Positions 12,538-26,076 of a stretch of 64,000 nt of DNA are shown piece after piece. Position 1 is the stretch's first letter, and each line of letters begins with the position of its first letter. This stretch comes from Acanthornis magna (Eukaryota; Chordata; Aves; Passeriformes; Acanthizidae): NCBI GenBank assembly GCA_036785705.1, contig JAWUZG010000056.1:4279001-4343000 (forward strand). Reading direction: 5' to 3'. Both the position numbers and the translations under genes were made by a program. The notes under the pieces are model-generated. The model worked only from the letters and a program-made list of their open reading frames with translations. It was not told the origin of the DNA and searched no databases.

Positions 12538-13560
12538 TGTATTGAGTTTGTGTGGCCAGGTTTTGGTAGAGGGCAGGGGTGGGGGAATGCAGGTGTGGCT
12601 TCCATGAGAAGCTGCCAGAAGCTTCCCCCATGTCCAACAGAGCCAGTGCCAGATGGCTCCAGGATGGACCCACTGCTGGCCAAGCCCAAGCCCATCAGAG
12701 ATGACGGTAACATCCCTGTGGTAACATACTGCAGAGGGAAAAAAGCTATTGTGCAGATGTAATGTGGGCAGAGAAGCGCAGAGTGAGAACATGTGAGAGG
12801 AACAGCCCTGCAGAGGCCAAGGTCAGTGGAGGAGGAGGGGCAGGAGGTGCTCCAGGCACTGGAGCCTATGGAGCAGCCCATGGTGCAGCAGCCTGCAGCC
12901 CATGGAGGGCACTGGAGCGGGTGGATGCCCGAAGGAGGCTGTCACCCCATGGAAGGCCCATGCTCCTGCAGGCTCCTGCCAGGGACCTGCAGACTCATGG
13001 AGGCCACACTGGAGCAGGTTTGATGGCAGGACTTGTGACCCCGGGGGGACCCACACTGAGCAGGCTGTTCTTGAAGGACTGCACCCTGTGGGGTTCACAC
13101 TGGGGCAGTTCATGGAGAACTGTAGCCTATGGGAAGGATAAACTCTAGAGAAGTTTGTGGAGAACTGTGTCACATGGGAGGGACCCTACACTGGAGGGGG
13201 GGAAGGACTCTTCTCCCTGGGCAGCAGCAGAAACAACCTGTGATGAACTGACCATAACCCCCATTTTGTTTCCCCATGCCACTGAGGGGAAGAGGTAGAG
13301 CTGGGAAGAAGGGAGGGGTGGGGGAAGGTGTTTTTAAGATTTGTTTTACTTCTCATTGTCATGCTCTGATTTTATTTGGTAATAAATTCAATTAATTTCC
13401 CCAAGTCAGGTCTGTTTTGCCCATGACAGTAATGGGTGAGTGATCTCTCCTGATCCTTGTCTCAAGCCATTAACCCTTCATTATATTTTTTCTTCCCTGT
13501 CCAGTTGTGATAGAATGGCTTTAGTGGGTAAAGCCACCCAGGCAGGGTCAAACCACCACA
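12538..13560 (+). mobile_element. Solo long terminal repeat of an endogenous retrovirus (passerine LTR family)
   Basis: About 1 kb is much more GC-rich than the intron around it. I recognise it as an LTR family that is common in passerine genomes. Visible landmarks in order: a GGCCAGGTTTTGG-type 5' part, an internal run of degenerate repeated modules (CCCATGG / CACTGGAGCAG / TTCATGGAGAACTG) at about 12880-13190, AACTGACCATAACCCCCA near 13246, an AATAAA signal at 13381, and an end in CCACCACA at 13560, which fits the usual terminal CA. The orientation is +, from the polyadenylation signal. No gag, pol or env reading frame and no second LTR are present, so it is a solo LTR left after recombination. 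The 5' boundary is approximate. I found no convincing target-site duplication, so the age is uncertain. The short open frames inside it are not genes. Confidence 0.85.
13381..13386 (+). promoter_or_regulatory. AATAAA polyadenylation signal within the LTR
   Basis: AATAAA sits in the 3' third of the LTR, where the R region of such elements usually carries its signal. It sets the + orientation of the element. Because it also lies in the sense direction of THSD4, it could in principle act on the host transcript, but nothing in the sequence shows that it does. Confidence 0.6.
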
Positions 13561-16500
13561 GCTTAATGTTTTTCCGTGAAATAAATTGAAAAATGGAGTT
13601 TGTGTAGGCCATGTTGTGAAGGCTGTCTACTCAGTCCCATAAGACGAGGTTATCCTTTTGTGGGTGCTAGTCATGTTCTAAACAGTGTTTAGAGCCAGCC
13701 CCCAGTAGCCTGGATCACTCCAGTGTCTTTCCTGGGTGCTCTGTGCATTCTGTGACAGATGCTACTTTTACCAGCATTCAAGTTCTATGTGCTTTGATTT
13801 TGGCTTCCTAATTTATTGGAGTGAAAATCTGTTCTGCGTTAATTTTTAAATAAAACTTAATCTGTTATTGCTTGATTCAAAACTGTTTGGCTGGGTGTAG
13901 CTCCATACTCCGGGGCATTCTCCCATTGTATGTGGGAGGCAAGTGAGGTTTTGTTCTTTGTCCCCATTAGTAGTTTTCATCCTGCTAAAATTTGCAGTTT
14001 CTGCCTGTGCCATTTTAGTATTTCCCAAACTATGTCTTCCTCATATGTTTTTCTTACTTGGACTGCTAATCTAACTTAATGTTGCAATCATGAAGAAGCC
14101 TGTATTTGGCTATTAGAAGCAGAATGTTCAGGAGAGGTCTGGCTATGTTGACATGGCAGGCCTTATTTTTTTGGATGGGTGAACATCTGAGTCTTCTGCC
14201 TCCTAGAAGCCCCATTTCATTTAATGGAAGCTGCATAGAGGAGATGTAACAGCAGAATGCAGGATAACAAAAATACCTAAACAAATCAGAGGAGTTCATT
14301 TTTGCTTCTTAGTTTAGCAGTTATTGGTCTTGTTTTATTTATTAATAAAGTCCATTGATTGAGACTAGAGCAGTTGATTGAAAAGACCTAATGTCAAGAA
14401 AGCTTTCGTGTATTTGCCTGGAATGGAAAACATGAAGGGCTGATTTGAGCCTCTGAGAATAGACTCTGGGACAAATTGCTCTTTCGAAAAACACTTTCTG
14501 TTTTTTGAAGGAAATGGGAAATGACCTTATTGCATGGGCATTAATTCGGAAAGTTTGCTGAGCTAAATTTGCTCACTGTGTCCAAGTGATACACAAATAT
14601 CCTAGTCTTTATTTCATCCCTCACACATCAGGGCACAAAGTTGGACAGTATTCTGCCTGACTTAATGTGACAAAATTGTTTCCAGGAAAGACGTCTTTTC
14701 AGAGGGCAAGGGGTAAGAGATGAGGAAGTTAGAAATGAGGTGAAAGAAAGAAGCAATCCATGATTGCCAAGGTGTGGAAACGGGAGGTTTGTAGAGGACG
14801 TTTGTTGAGAGTGACAAGTGGGCTGGAGAGTAGAGGGCAGCAAGCTTGTGAACTGGACAGTGGTCAGACATGCAGGTCAGCATGGTGAGTGGTTTGGCCA
14901 TTGGCAGATTTCTTTTGGTAGAATGGAACAGGAGTGAAAATATTTTCATGTTAATTTTAAATCTGTTGTTGAAACAGGAGAATTCAACAGGTGAAGAGAA
15001 AACATAGATGCGCACACTGCTGCTGCCTCTTTGCCACTGCTGCCTGTATAAATGCAGTTCTAAAGAATTCTTTGATTATACTACAGGAGACTTAATAGCA
15101 AAGAGAAACTGTAGCTGAAGCAGCTTTTCCTAGGCATAGAACCCTACATAGTGATATTCTTTATTTAGTAATGTTTCTGTTACCCTTAGAGAGGCTGTAA
15201 TTGCTATTCAGGGTTATTTTTCTCCCTAGAATGTGGTAATTAATGTAATTATAAGAAAGAAATTGTTAAGAACAGTTTTAGTATAAAGGCCAGGATGAGA
15301 GCAAAACAAGGCTGATAGTGTTTCACTTTGTTTGCTTGTTCTTCCTGATTAAATGCTTCTGCACGCGGGCTTTAATTTAATTTATCAGCAGCGACATGTA
15401 CCAGTGGTCTTGCCAGCAAGCAGAGAACAGTATCTTTCCATTTCTTTTATTTCTTCAGTTCTTCCTGGAGCATACCAAAAATGAAAATCTCATTTGTTGA
15501 AAGTATTCTGTTAACCCTTATCCTTGTGTTTGGCCACTCCCTCTACAGTTTCTCCTAAGGGCAACTAATTAATAACAAATTAAGTTAATCTGCCTTGGTC
15601 CATTAGGTCATTTCCTCATTACTGTACATTTATTGGTTTTTTCGTTGATAGCTGAACTCATTTCACATGACTGACAGACTGATTCATAAAAGGTAAACTT
15701 GTGGGGTTTGGTTAGGGAGAACCTCGGAAGTGCTTGTATTTGTTCAAGTGTTCCTGCAGGCTGTTAAACCTATTTTCTTAGTGTGTAAGTGGCTTCCCCT
15801 GTTCAGCACCTTGCATGCATGCTCACCTCAGAGCACACAGCTGCCTGTCACCTTCTTGGGCAGGAAACAGGCAGTAAACATCTCTCCTTTACATACAAAC
15901 AGCTCTGACAGATCGAACTGAATCCATAACCTGCAATGCAATATAATTCTTCCAATGTAGTTTCTATTCCTGCAAAAATAAAGAAGTAGTGAGTAAATCT
16001 CCCTTATGTCCCCCTGCACTAAAGGAGAAAGAATTATATGGATGTGTGGCTGAAGTAGAATTTGAATTCAACCTTCTTTGCGTGGTTTGTCACCAGAACA
16101 AAGGAAGCAACTCAAATGGAACATTTGTTTACTGAGCACTTTCTGTGGTTAATTGTCTCGAGCATTGCCAAGTCACTGGCTCTTCGTGAGTGCTTGAATG
16201 TGTGAGAATATATTTGTAAATTAACTCCAGGCTGCAGGTCGCTTGGGCAGTGTGCAGTGTGCACAAGGAAGCTTTCAGGCTTCTGGATGTTCCAGACTGC
16301 TTAAGGTTGTTTCAGCATGAAGAGTGATGCTAAATGGATGTAAAATCTGAATTGTCTTTAGCTATGCTTGAGGTATGTTTTTGACCAAATTTATATAGGA
16401 CTTTGAAAAAGTCAAGGTAAAATGTATGAAAGAGCAACTCTTGAGGGCTCAGTGAAATATTTATGGATAATATTTTGCTGAGCCTGTCCAGTTTCATTCC

Positions 16501-19500
16501 CAATTGCTAGCTTGCCCACTGCTTCATGTGGGTTACTGTCATATCTCCAGTTATACTGTGTTGTTTTTCTCAGTATTTTCTTAGTGACTGGTGTTCAGCA
16601 AGAAGTCAGTTGTGTTGTGGAGAAGTATCTAGATAGGATCAGAAGACAATGACGACTTTTGCTTTCTTGGCCTGACTCTTCAGCTGTGCCTGCTGTTATT
16701 CTGGTAGCACAGCTGTGGGAAATCCTCTGCTTGGATCTGTGCTCCTGTGTGCAGAACACTTGAGAACGGCACCTGCATAGGGAATGTGAAATATCTGAAA
16801 AGACAGTTTTGGAAATGGAAAGAGTTTTACAGTTGAAGAGGTGAGGTAAAAGGCTCAGGACTAATCCTCAGCTCTATCATGATGGGATAAATTAAAATAT
16901 TTGGTTTCCCAAAGAGTCTTATTGATGACACTGATAATAATTTTTACTGGTGTGAGTTAAAACTGTGCCATTGAAAGGCTTTTTTTGGAAGCAGAACCCT
17001 AATTAAATAGAATTACAATGTTCTGCAGGAATGTGTTGAGTCCATTAAACAGTGATGTGCTTTTCTGTCACCTAAGCACATAGGTAGGCATTGGCAGGGT
17101 CCCCTGGCACCTGGGATCTTGGGCCATCCACCAGCTTGCTGGTGTTCTGCCCAAGCAGTTTTGAAAGTTTTCCATTCTGTAGAAACTGAAACATTTCCAG
17201 CATTTCAAGTTTTGGCTAAGGTAGAAATGGAAATGTTTAATTTTGTATGAAACAGAAAATATAATTCCCAGACAAGGCTTTTCAGAAATGATATGGGGTG
17301 CTGCAAGTGTGCATTCTTTATTGTAGTTAGGATGCTTGGATATTGAGGTGAAGACTAACAAAAGGCTATGCATTTTTTAGGTGAACTTTTTTTTTTTTTA
17401 AGATTGAAAAGCCCCTTCTTCTTCCCAAGGAGCTACTGTGCATTTTATTTGTTCTCATTTTGAGATTTGTATAGAGTAGGTGTTCGACATAAGTGGCAAA
17501 GTGGGGTTAAGATGACATCTCTTTTCCTGAGGAAATTTAAACTTGACTTTATGTGAGGAATTTTCCGTGCAGACACCGTGGGACTGTGTGTGGGTTTGGT
17601 AGTCTGACATTCCGTGGGTGTATGGGAAACTTATTGAAAGCTTGCGGTACTTTGGGTTGTACTGTCCTTTTTTTTTGACTGTTTTGCTATTTGCAGCAGA
17701 GTTGTGTAAATACTGATTCAGAATGATTTGTCACTGGTACAGGTTGAACTTACCAGGGGCTGGGACTGAGATATTGCTCTTAAAGGGTCTTATGCAGTTG
17801 TCATTGTGTACAAAAGTGTCACAGAGCTCTTGGACCACAATTGTTTCCTCTGTATCTGCACCGTGGCTTTGTCCCATCCCCTTCAACAACTGAGAACCCT
17901 GTAGTAGAAAGTATTTTGCTTTATGACATTCTTATTAGAACTCAGATAATTATGGGAAACTGTCTGCTTTAAATCATCAGGAAAATTATGTTGGGATAAC
18001 TTTAACAGCTCTCTCAAAGAGTTTTATTCCGCAAGTATGCTCTGTACTTGTGGCAGTAACACAGAGTTAGCTGTTTTACACAGATTAATAATTACTGGGT
18101 TAATTACCTACTAGTCTAGTAAAATGTTTGTAAGTCCAAAATCACACAGTTCAGAAAACCTTGATGTCTAGAGGCTTGTCAGTTTTAATTGAAAGTTGGG
18201 TTACTTACTTTGATCAATAAATCTAAGCTACTTTAAAGTATTTTAACATCTAGGAGCCCAAGAGTCATCCCCTGATGTGACAAGAACTACAAAAGCACAG
18301 ACCAAAAGGAAAGGTGCAGGTAAAAATTTGGCTACAGCCATATCCTATATTCTCTAGGTCAGGGAGAAGTGACTAGTGGGTTCTATAACATTCTTATGGA
18401 TGAGATCTTTGACTTTATTCAAAGGCAGTAAGATGTAAATAAAATACAGTAGTGCCTAGGATAGAATAAACACCTTAAGGCAATAAAACAGAAATATTCC
18501 ACTAGAAAACAAAGGTTGAGAGTATATATCAGTGATAAAAATCTACTATATGTTTTAGAGTTAGCCAGTTCATATATATTCAGTGTCATTGATATGTTTG
18601 GGGTTTAGCTTGAATGTTCTGGGAGCTGAATTTTCCAGAGATTCTGTCAACTTCCCAATATATATTTTCTTGACTTTACAAGAGTACTTGAAAAGGTATG
18701 GTTATCAGTAGTACTTCAGTATTTTATGTACTGCAGGAAGCATTGAGCTGCCTTGTTCTTCTGTGAGGTTTATTTTGAAGTTCTGAGCCTGTTAAATGGG
18801 TTGTGTGATGGAGCTGGAGAAGTCTGCCTCAAGTGGAGTGAATTTGTGTCTAAGAATAGCTGAAGATTCAGACCCTTATTTTTGTGAAGTAGCAGTGTGC
18901 TGTAAAAATGTGAACAATTCATCTAAGTGCCTTATAATCAAAATACAAATCAGTTGGCTAAAGTTTTTGTTTCCCAACTTCTTGGTGAGCTATGAATGGG
19001 AGATTTCATGTAGCAGTTGGAATTACCTGAGAAGTTACCTCACTAATTCTTGGGGTAGATTGGATACATGTCACGGAGAAGAGGAAAGAGGGAAAAGATC
19101 CACAGTTATTCCATCACTTCATCAGTTATGAGAAGCAGCATTAGCACTTAAAATCCTGTGGACTGATTTGGAACCTTCATTGGGATGGTTGTTGAAATGG
19201 AGCAGTGTTTTTTTGTTCTGCAGTGGAATAGGATTCAGGGTGATTTAGGTTGTCTGGTTATCATTCAGATATAACTTCTGTGCCAAGTGTTAAAGAGGAA
19301 GCTCATCAATGAAAATTGGGACTTGAGAGTTGCAACCAGATGGTTGCATTCCTGATATATTTGTAGTTTTGTTTAATAGTGTATTGTAAATTCGAGTAGT
19401 TGCCATTTATCAATATGGACAAGTGTTGTGGGAGAGATTTTAAGGCATTCCAGCTTGTCTTTGTTTCTTCTTGTCAATTCTTATTGACAAAAGTGTTTGT

Positions 19501-22500
19501 CTGGAATTCCAGTGTGGAATTTTTCAACACTCCCATAATTTGAACAAGAAATGTGCTTTTTATTCATATGCGAGTTTAATTGCATCCAGGTTTTCGAAGC
19601 AGAGGAGGCTGCAGATGTCATGGTTAATTTACAATTAACTTTTTAATGCTGTTTTTATGAATATTTGTTAACTACAGCATTAATTACAGGTATAAAAAAC
19701 ACTACCTGGCAGATGTCAGTGTCTGCTTTGGTACATGAAAGGTGTAGTCTTTTCCTGGTATTTTTAGGAGATTAGTTCAGTTATTGCTGATATCAGTGCA
19801 TAAGTTTAAGACATTTTCAAGCCAGATAGGAGGAAAAGAACATGAATTACATAAATGCAGGAACTTGCATTGAAACTACCACTAGTACAATCCCAATACT
19901 CTCTTGTACTGACCGGGATGAGTAGAGGAAGAAGTGCAGGAGAAGCTGCCAGAATTAAGCTATGGATGCTGAAGAAGAATTTGCCTGTTAGCAGTGCTGT
20001 TGTTAGTGCTTTTAGTTTTGTGGGTTTTGGGTGGGGGAAGGAGTTGTTTGGTTTTGGTTTTTTTAAATTTTACAATTTTTAACCAGGGTTGGAAACGACA
20101 AATTGCTAAAACTTGTGTAGAAATTTAGGAAACATAAATGTCAAATCATGTCTAGCAAGCGTGTGTTCCTTTGCCTAACCACAGAATAGTTGTGTTGAGG
20201 GATAGAAGTCCAAACCCTCTCCCCCAGAAGTGGTCAAAAGGAACCTGGCACTACAAGCCCTGCAGTGCCCAGAGCAAGTAAACAAAACTTTTGCCTATGA
20301 TACATTAAGAGCTAACTGCCTGCAGAACAATGCAAACCCCAGAAATAATTGAAGTTGTGGTGAGATTTTAAAAAAACAAAACCCAAACCAGTCTGGTGTG
20401 CTCGGTCTCATCTTTTCTTGTACATCATCAGTTGTGCTGTCTGTTTGTCCAGAAGTAACACCTCTGTGGGCAGCATATTGCACATCTAGAGACACACAAG
20501 TGTAATTAATAAAGCAGAGCTTGTTTCTAGTGATAACTTGGTAGGGCTTTTATCTTCAAACTCTTGACTTATATTTGTGGAAAAGCCAATCCTGTGTTTT
20601 TTATACCTGTCAAGGAGTGTTAGAGAGGCAGGGGGTGATCTGTAGGGGGAAGAAGCCAGGGAAACATCCCCTGCCTCGTTCTGCAAACAAGCTTTGGGTT
20701 TTGGCTGCAGCAGTCAGTAACTTGCCAGCCAACCAATGTACTGCTTTTTCTGAATTTCTGTTTGCATCTTCATTAGTTAAAAATAGCAAGGAATGCTGAT
20801 TGTCTTGATGGCTGTTCTGAGACCTCAGTTTTGGGTCACTTTCTGAGGACAGCTTTTTTGGATGATGTGAGGTTTTAGTTCGAGCAGTGAAATGCCATTA
20901 AAAAGACAAAGTCAAACCTGCAGAGGTTTAGAGCTTTTAGAACTGGACTTTTGTCAGCAATCCTCTGGTAACTCTCGTGTTAAGAAAGCTATTTAATTAT
21001 CTGATAATATATTATTTTACCCCAGGGTCCCTGCAGAGATAAAGAGCTTAGTTATGAGTGATACACTACTCAATGTTATTCTCTTTTTATTCAGCCTTTG
21101 GCTCTCTGCCTTAAAAATGCTCCTTGCAGAAGATGAGAAAAAAAGGCTTCTCTAAGGACTAGTTGTTGATGGTATTACTGCAGTGTTTGTTTAAAAATTC
21201 ACAAAGCTGCTGTGTGATAGCAAGACCTAATCTATTGTAAGAAATTTGGCTGGGATATGGAATAATGAGGTTTAAGAGAAGTGTTTCATAATTAGTGCTG
21301 CTTGTCGAGTGCTTTGAATTGAATTTTTTTCCCTCATGTTCAGTACCATAGTTATCACTTGACAATAGTCAAAGCAAAATCTGCATTGGCAAAACTGTAA
21401 TTATGATTTGGCAGCTCATCTGCAAATCAGTTCCAGAGGTTTTCAGTCAGACCCCAAACCAGAAAGTACACAGTTCACAAACTGAGAAAGGATTGGATTA
21501 AGTAATTGCACCATGGGTGACATTTTTCCCTCAAAAGTGGTAGAGTAGCTTGTTCCAGAATCTGCACTCTTTCGTGTTCTTATCCTGGATGCCCATTGTA
21601 TACCTACTAGGTTTTACACTGAATGAGACAGAGATTATGTAAATAACCCTTCTAGCTAAACATTCCCCAGAGTAAATCCATTCTGCACTCTGAGTGAGTC
21701 AGAGATCACAAGGGAAAAGTGGTAAGCAATCATATCATTGAGAGTGGACCTCACAGGCAAAAAGAGCCAAATGATACAGTAATTGCATGGATGGTCACTT
21801 CTAACTTGAGATGAAACACTATTTTAAGGCTCTTTGACTTACTTTATAGTGTTTAAACAAACCAAAAAAGCCTTCAAAAGCAGAATGCCATCATGTGATA
21901 GATCAGTGTTCGCAGAAGTCATAGATCATTGCAGTTGAGCCCCTGGCAGAGGGAGTTTGCCCTCAGTGAGTACCACAGGACAGTGGAAATGCTTGGCTGT
22001 GATGTCCATAGGTCTTTCTCACCACAGGTGTTTCTGCCCTTTCTGCAAAGACAGCACATCTCTGCTCCTTCCCTCTGGCAGGAGCTGTCCTGCTCTATTT
22101 TCTCTTCAGTCACACTTCTCACTTTCTTAGTACCTTGTCTCATATTTTTCATCTTTTCTCGTCATCTTTTCTGCCTCTAGTCTCTCCTTTTTCTGCCTAG
22201 TTCCCTGTTTCTTTCCAGTTTCAGCCAGTTTCACTTTCTTCTCAATACCTTCTTCAGCTGATTTGCTCATCCAGCCTCATCTCTTGAATCCCAGTACAAA
22301 GATTTGTCTGTTTTTCCAAAATATTCAGTTCATTTTAGGTACAGGCTCAAGTGGTTTTTAAGAGCAGAAGAGAGACGTCTTGTTTTAATTTTAAGTCCTT
22401 GCCCTAATACAGACCTCAGGAGCACTTTCCAATAATTGCTGGAAAGCTTCTCAGCCTCTTTGAACCTCAGATATAGAACACACTTGTAAATAGATTGTTC

Positions 22501-23194
22501 CTTTAGTTTAGCTGCAAAACTTTAACAAGTTTTGACTGAAAGTGTACAAAGTACGTTATCAGCATTTTGTTCAAAATTCTTGTGGCCTGACTATACTTGA
22601 GTGGATTTCCATGGAAAAAACAGAGGGTGCATTCTTGACAAAAAACCCCACTTTCCTGGCTGACATAATTTCACTCATTAAAATAGAACAGGCATTTATA
22701 TTTTGAAAAAAAACTCACAATATTGGCAGTCTGGGAAAAAAATAAAGCACTTTTCCCTTTTGTTTTGCTTCAGGCTCATTCTGGGATGAAATACTTCAGT
22801 CAAAAAGAGACTAAAGCAGATACCAGGAGTGGAAAGTTTTAGTCTGAATGGTTAAAGTTGGACAAACTCATCAGTAAACGGACAGTGCTGCCAGCTGCAG
22901 CTATATTAAACCATTCTAAAATAAGGCAGATGTATCTGCCAGTTAATTTAGGGTGCCTTTATTTATTCTTTGGAGTGTATGACCTAGGAGGAAAGAATAT
23001 ACCACAAAAGCAGTATAAGTGTGTGTTGTATGAGAAACTAATTTTTGATGGAAACAAGAATTCTAAAATGTGAATAATGCTGCAATTTCTGTTACACTGT
23101 GTTCCTGCAGACCTGTAGTTATTTTTAAGTTACATTTACATTGCTCTAAAGATGTTCACTTTTTGTGGAAAACAAATTGTTCCACATAGTAAAC

Positions 23195-23239
23195 CTTTCT
23201 TTTTTTTTCTTTTTTCTTTCTTTTTTTTTTTTTTTTTTT
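23195..23239. repeat. Polypyrimidine (T-rich, TTTC) tract
   Basis: About 45 bases are made only of T with a few C, ending in a 19-base T run. No neighbouring retroelement can be recognised, and no exon follows it that would make it an acceptor tract. Confidence 0.85.
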
Positions 23240-23938
23240 ACAAAAATGAAGGGAACAAGTTGTCTCAACAGACTTACTTAAAATTCCCCCTGGTTATAGT
23301 AACCATTGTACATTTGCCTGTATGTTTCTCTCTCATGTAACACTGCATTGACATTTCTGTTGCCTGGTTGTTACTTAGACCAGAGCTCAATCTCTAAAAA
23401 TATTGTGATTACTGCTGCAATATGATTTTTAATTAAAAAGTATTTTATCATGGTAATACCAATTGGAAACTTCCTTAAACTTTCAGGCCTCCTGCCGGAA
23501 TCATTCAGGTAGTCCCTCCTCCCACGCAAAGGGCAGTCATTTAAATGGAATGCATGCAATTGAATTTCTATTGAAATTGATTAGGCTTTCATAGAGAAAA
23601 CTGCTGGAGGATTATTCCTGCCCACTGCTGAAGCTGGTAGAATGAAAGTCTCATAAAGACTGCACCCCAGAAAGAGCAGGCAGCTCCAAGAGCAATGCTT
23701 CTGAAAAATGTAATAAAATAGTACTGGAAACCCTCGATTAGATGTTTTATCACAGTGGCATAATTTTCTACAAACTAGGAGGACTAGATATATCAACTTT
23801 GCTAGGAGTCTGTAGACTTTATTAAAGATGGATCAAGCATGAGTTCATCTCAGGGTCTTTCATTGCTGATATTGGTAGTGCCTTTCAAAGAGTTTTGGAG
23901 TGGCTGTTTTTTCTAGTATAAAGAAGGCTACTGTAAGT

Positions 23939-23978
23939 ATATTAAAATAACTACTCTTATATTAAAATAACTATTCTT
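23939..23978. repeat. Tandem duplication of a 20-bp unit, two copies
   Basis: ATATTAAAATAACTACTCTT is followed directly by the same 20 bases with a single C-to-T difference. This is a simple recent duplication in intron sequence. Confidence 0.85.
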
Positions 23979-26053
23979 GGTGCATAAGCATCCCTTTTTC
24001 TGAGAAGTACTAATAAAGCATGCTCTGTTTTGTAGATGCGTTTGAACAATGTAGACAGATGAGACAGTGAAAGATGATGAAGCTGAAAGCTTCCACATGA
24101 AGGCATTCTTCAGACTTTGAACCAGACTGTGTCAAATGGAAATGGCTTTTCATGGATTTCTCAATAAATGAGGCAATAGCATGCAGTTTAAGCACCTTGA
24201 GCACTATGTAGTGTTTCTATAAATAGATATTTGAATGGAGGGATTCCTGCATCTGCTGGATTTTTTAATGCAGCATATTTATATAGAAAAGTGATAGCAC
24301 TGCTGAGACTGGGAACAGCAGCTGTACAAAGCAGTTACGATTTCTGCTGCAAATGGCAAGACTTTGATGCTTGCTTGGGATCATGAAAAGAATATTCTGT
24401 GTGAGTTCCAGTCTTGATACTGAAGTAGCTCTCTGCTCAGGGGCCTGAGAAATTTGGGACAGTAAAACAGTAGCTACATTTTAAAAATCCACATCTTTGA
24501 AACAAGTTGATAGTCATCTGGTCTTTTGCTGGATCAAAAAAGACTAGCAACAGTGCTCAGTTCACAGGTGTGAATTGACGTAGTCCTGACTTTCAGGATG
24601 TACTTGTGTATCACTGTGCACCAGATAATTCCCTGTTCCAGCATGGTCTGTTTCCAGTATTTGTCTTCCATTTCCTAATTGCTCAACTTCCATCTTTTAG
24701 AAATCAATTATTGTTTCTCAGATTTTTTTTGTTGATTGGTTGCTTACTTGTTTGTTTGTTTGGGTTTTTTAAATAATATTTGTAAAATTCTAGCAATAAA
24801 CAGAAATGGAATATATCCTTGACACATCTTTGGTATTGCTGAGGAAATGTACTGTTAATTTTCCTATTATAGCTCCTTGATTAGCCCCTCCTAAACTAGT
24901 AGTTCCAAACATTTCCAGTCATGCACATTAGATCATTGTAGATGCTTTGTGTGGGATGGACGAGTGACTAATATTTTATTTAAAACCAAAGCTGGACTTG
25001 ACTCTTTTACAAGTTGCTATAAATCTGAAATAGAAGAAGTTATTTCAGTCTAATCAGATGGATCTGTCAGTGAGAATTTAAAAAGAAAAAAGCCACAAAC
25101 CTGTGCAGTTAAGCAGAAATACTTCTTTTTCCATCTGTTTGGTTGAGCTTTCTTCCCCATTATTAGACAGACTGCATTTTCAGATGTGAAGTGCTGCAGA
25201 ATGGAAAAAACATAAAGCAGTAATAGATGCACATGCCACATTATGCATTAATGCCTTATGTGTCTGATAGATTGCAGTTAATAAAGATCAGTTTTAAGTA
25301 GCACTTCAAAGACTTTTCTAGTTAAATTCAGGGGACCTTCTTGGTGCAAAGCTGAAATCATTCATGGAAAAAAGGCTTCTCAATTTCCAGGTGGAGGGGG
25401 TAGCAGTTCCCTGACCCACACCAGTGGCAGCAGCAGGTAGGGGAAGGGGAAGGCGCACACCTGGTGTGTAGCTCTGCCCTGGCCCATCTTCTTCATTCCA
25501 GATACAAGCTCATTGCTACCTGAACGGGATTTGGGCAGAAATACAATGATTTTACTGTGCACACATCTAAGGTCTTTACCGTCTGTGACAGGCAGCCCCT
25601 TGAAAGGAGTGAAAGAGAAGGGTTGTAACCAACCCCCCATGGCTGCCATAGACTGTGCATGGCCTGGCCTCTCTGCTTAGTAAGGCACATTCAAGTTCAC
25701 AGTGATTGTCATTACTCTGCTTCATCTCCACTGCAACAGACACGGAGGTGTAAATTCATGGCTTGAGGCAGTGCCGAGAGTCTGCCAATACAGGTGCTCC
25801 TTCCTTGTAAACTCGTGCAGATACTGCTGCATTCCCAGATGGAAATTCTCCTTGCATGTCGGGCCAGACATTTACAGTGGACTGTCTGTGGCTGTGCACT
25901 GTAACCAGAGCTGGCTAGCACTATTTTTACTGCAGAGCTGTTCTTCACATGCATTTTAAAGTTTCTTACACAGTTTGGTTTTTCAGGAGCATCAGTTCCA
26001 TTTGAATTGTGTCTGGTATTTTGTGCCACAGATATTAGACATATTTAATACAC

Positions 26054-26076
26054 TTTTTTTTTTTTTTTTTTTTTTT
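26054..26076. repeat. T23 homopolymer
   Basis: Twenty-three T bases occur in a row, followed by GGTTGGCAG. It could be the reverse complement of a poly-A tail, but no element body is recognisable to its right. Confidence 0.85.

Noticed and set aside
12762..13173. Overlapping open frames of 76-128 codons at 12.8-13.2 kb
   Set aside because: They fall inside the LTR and arise from its GC-rich repeated modules. LTRs of this kind do not encode proteins.
26054..26076. T23 run as the tail of a minus-strand retroelement or processed pseudogene
   Set aside because: The sequence to its right shows no recognisable element or gene-like sequence and no flanking duplication was evident.
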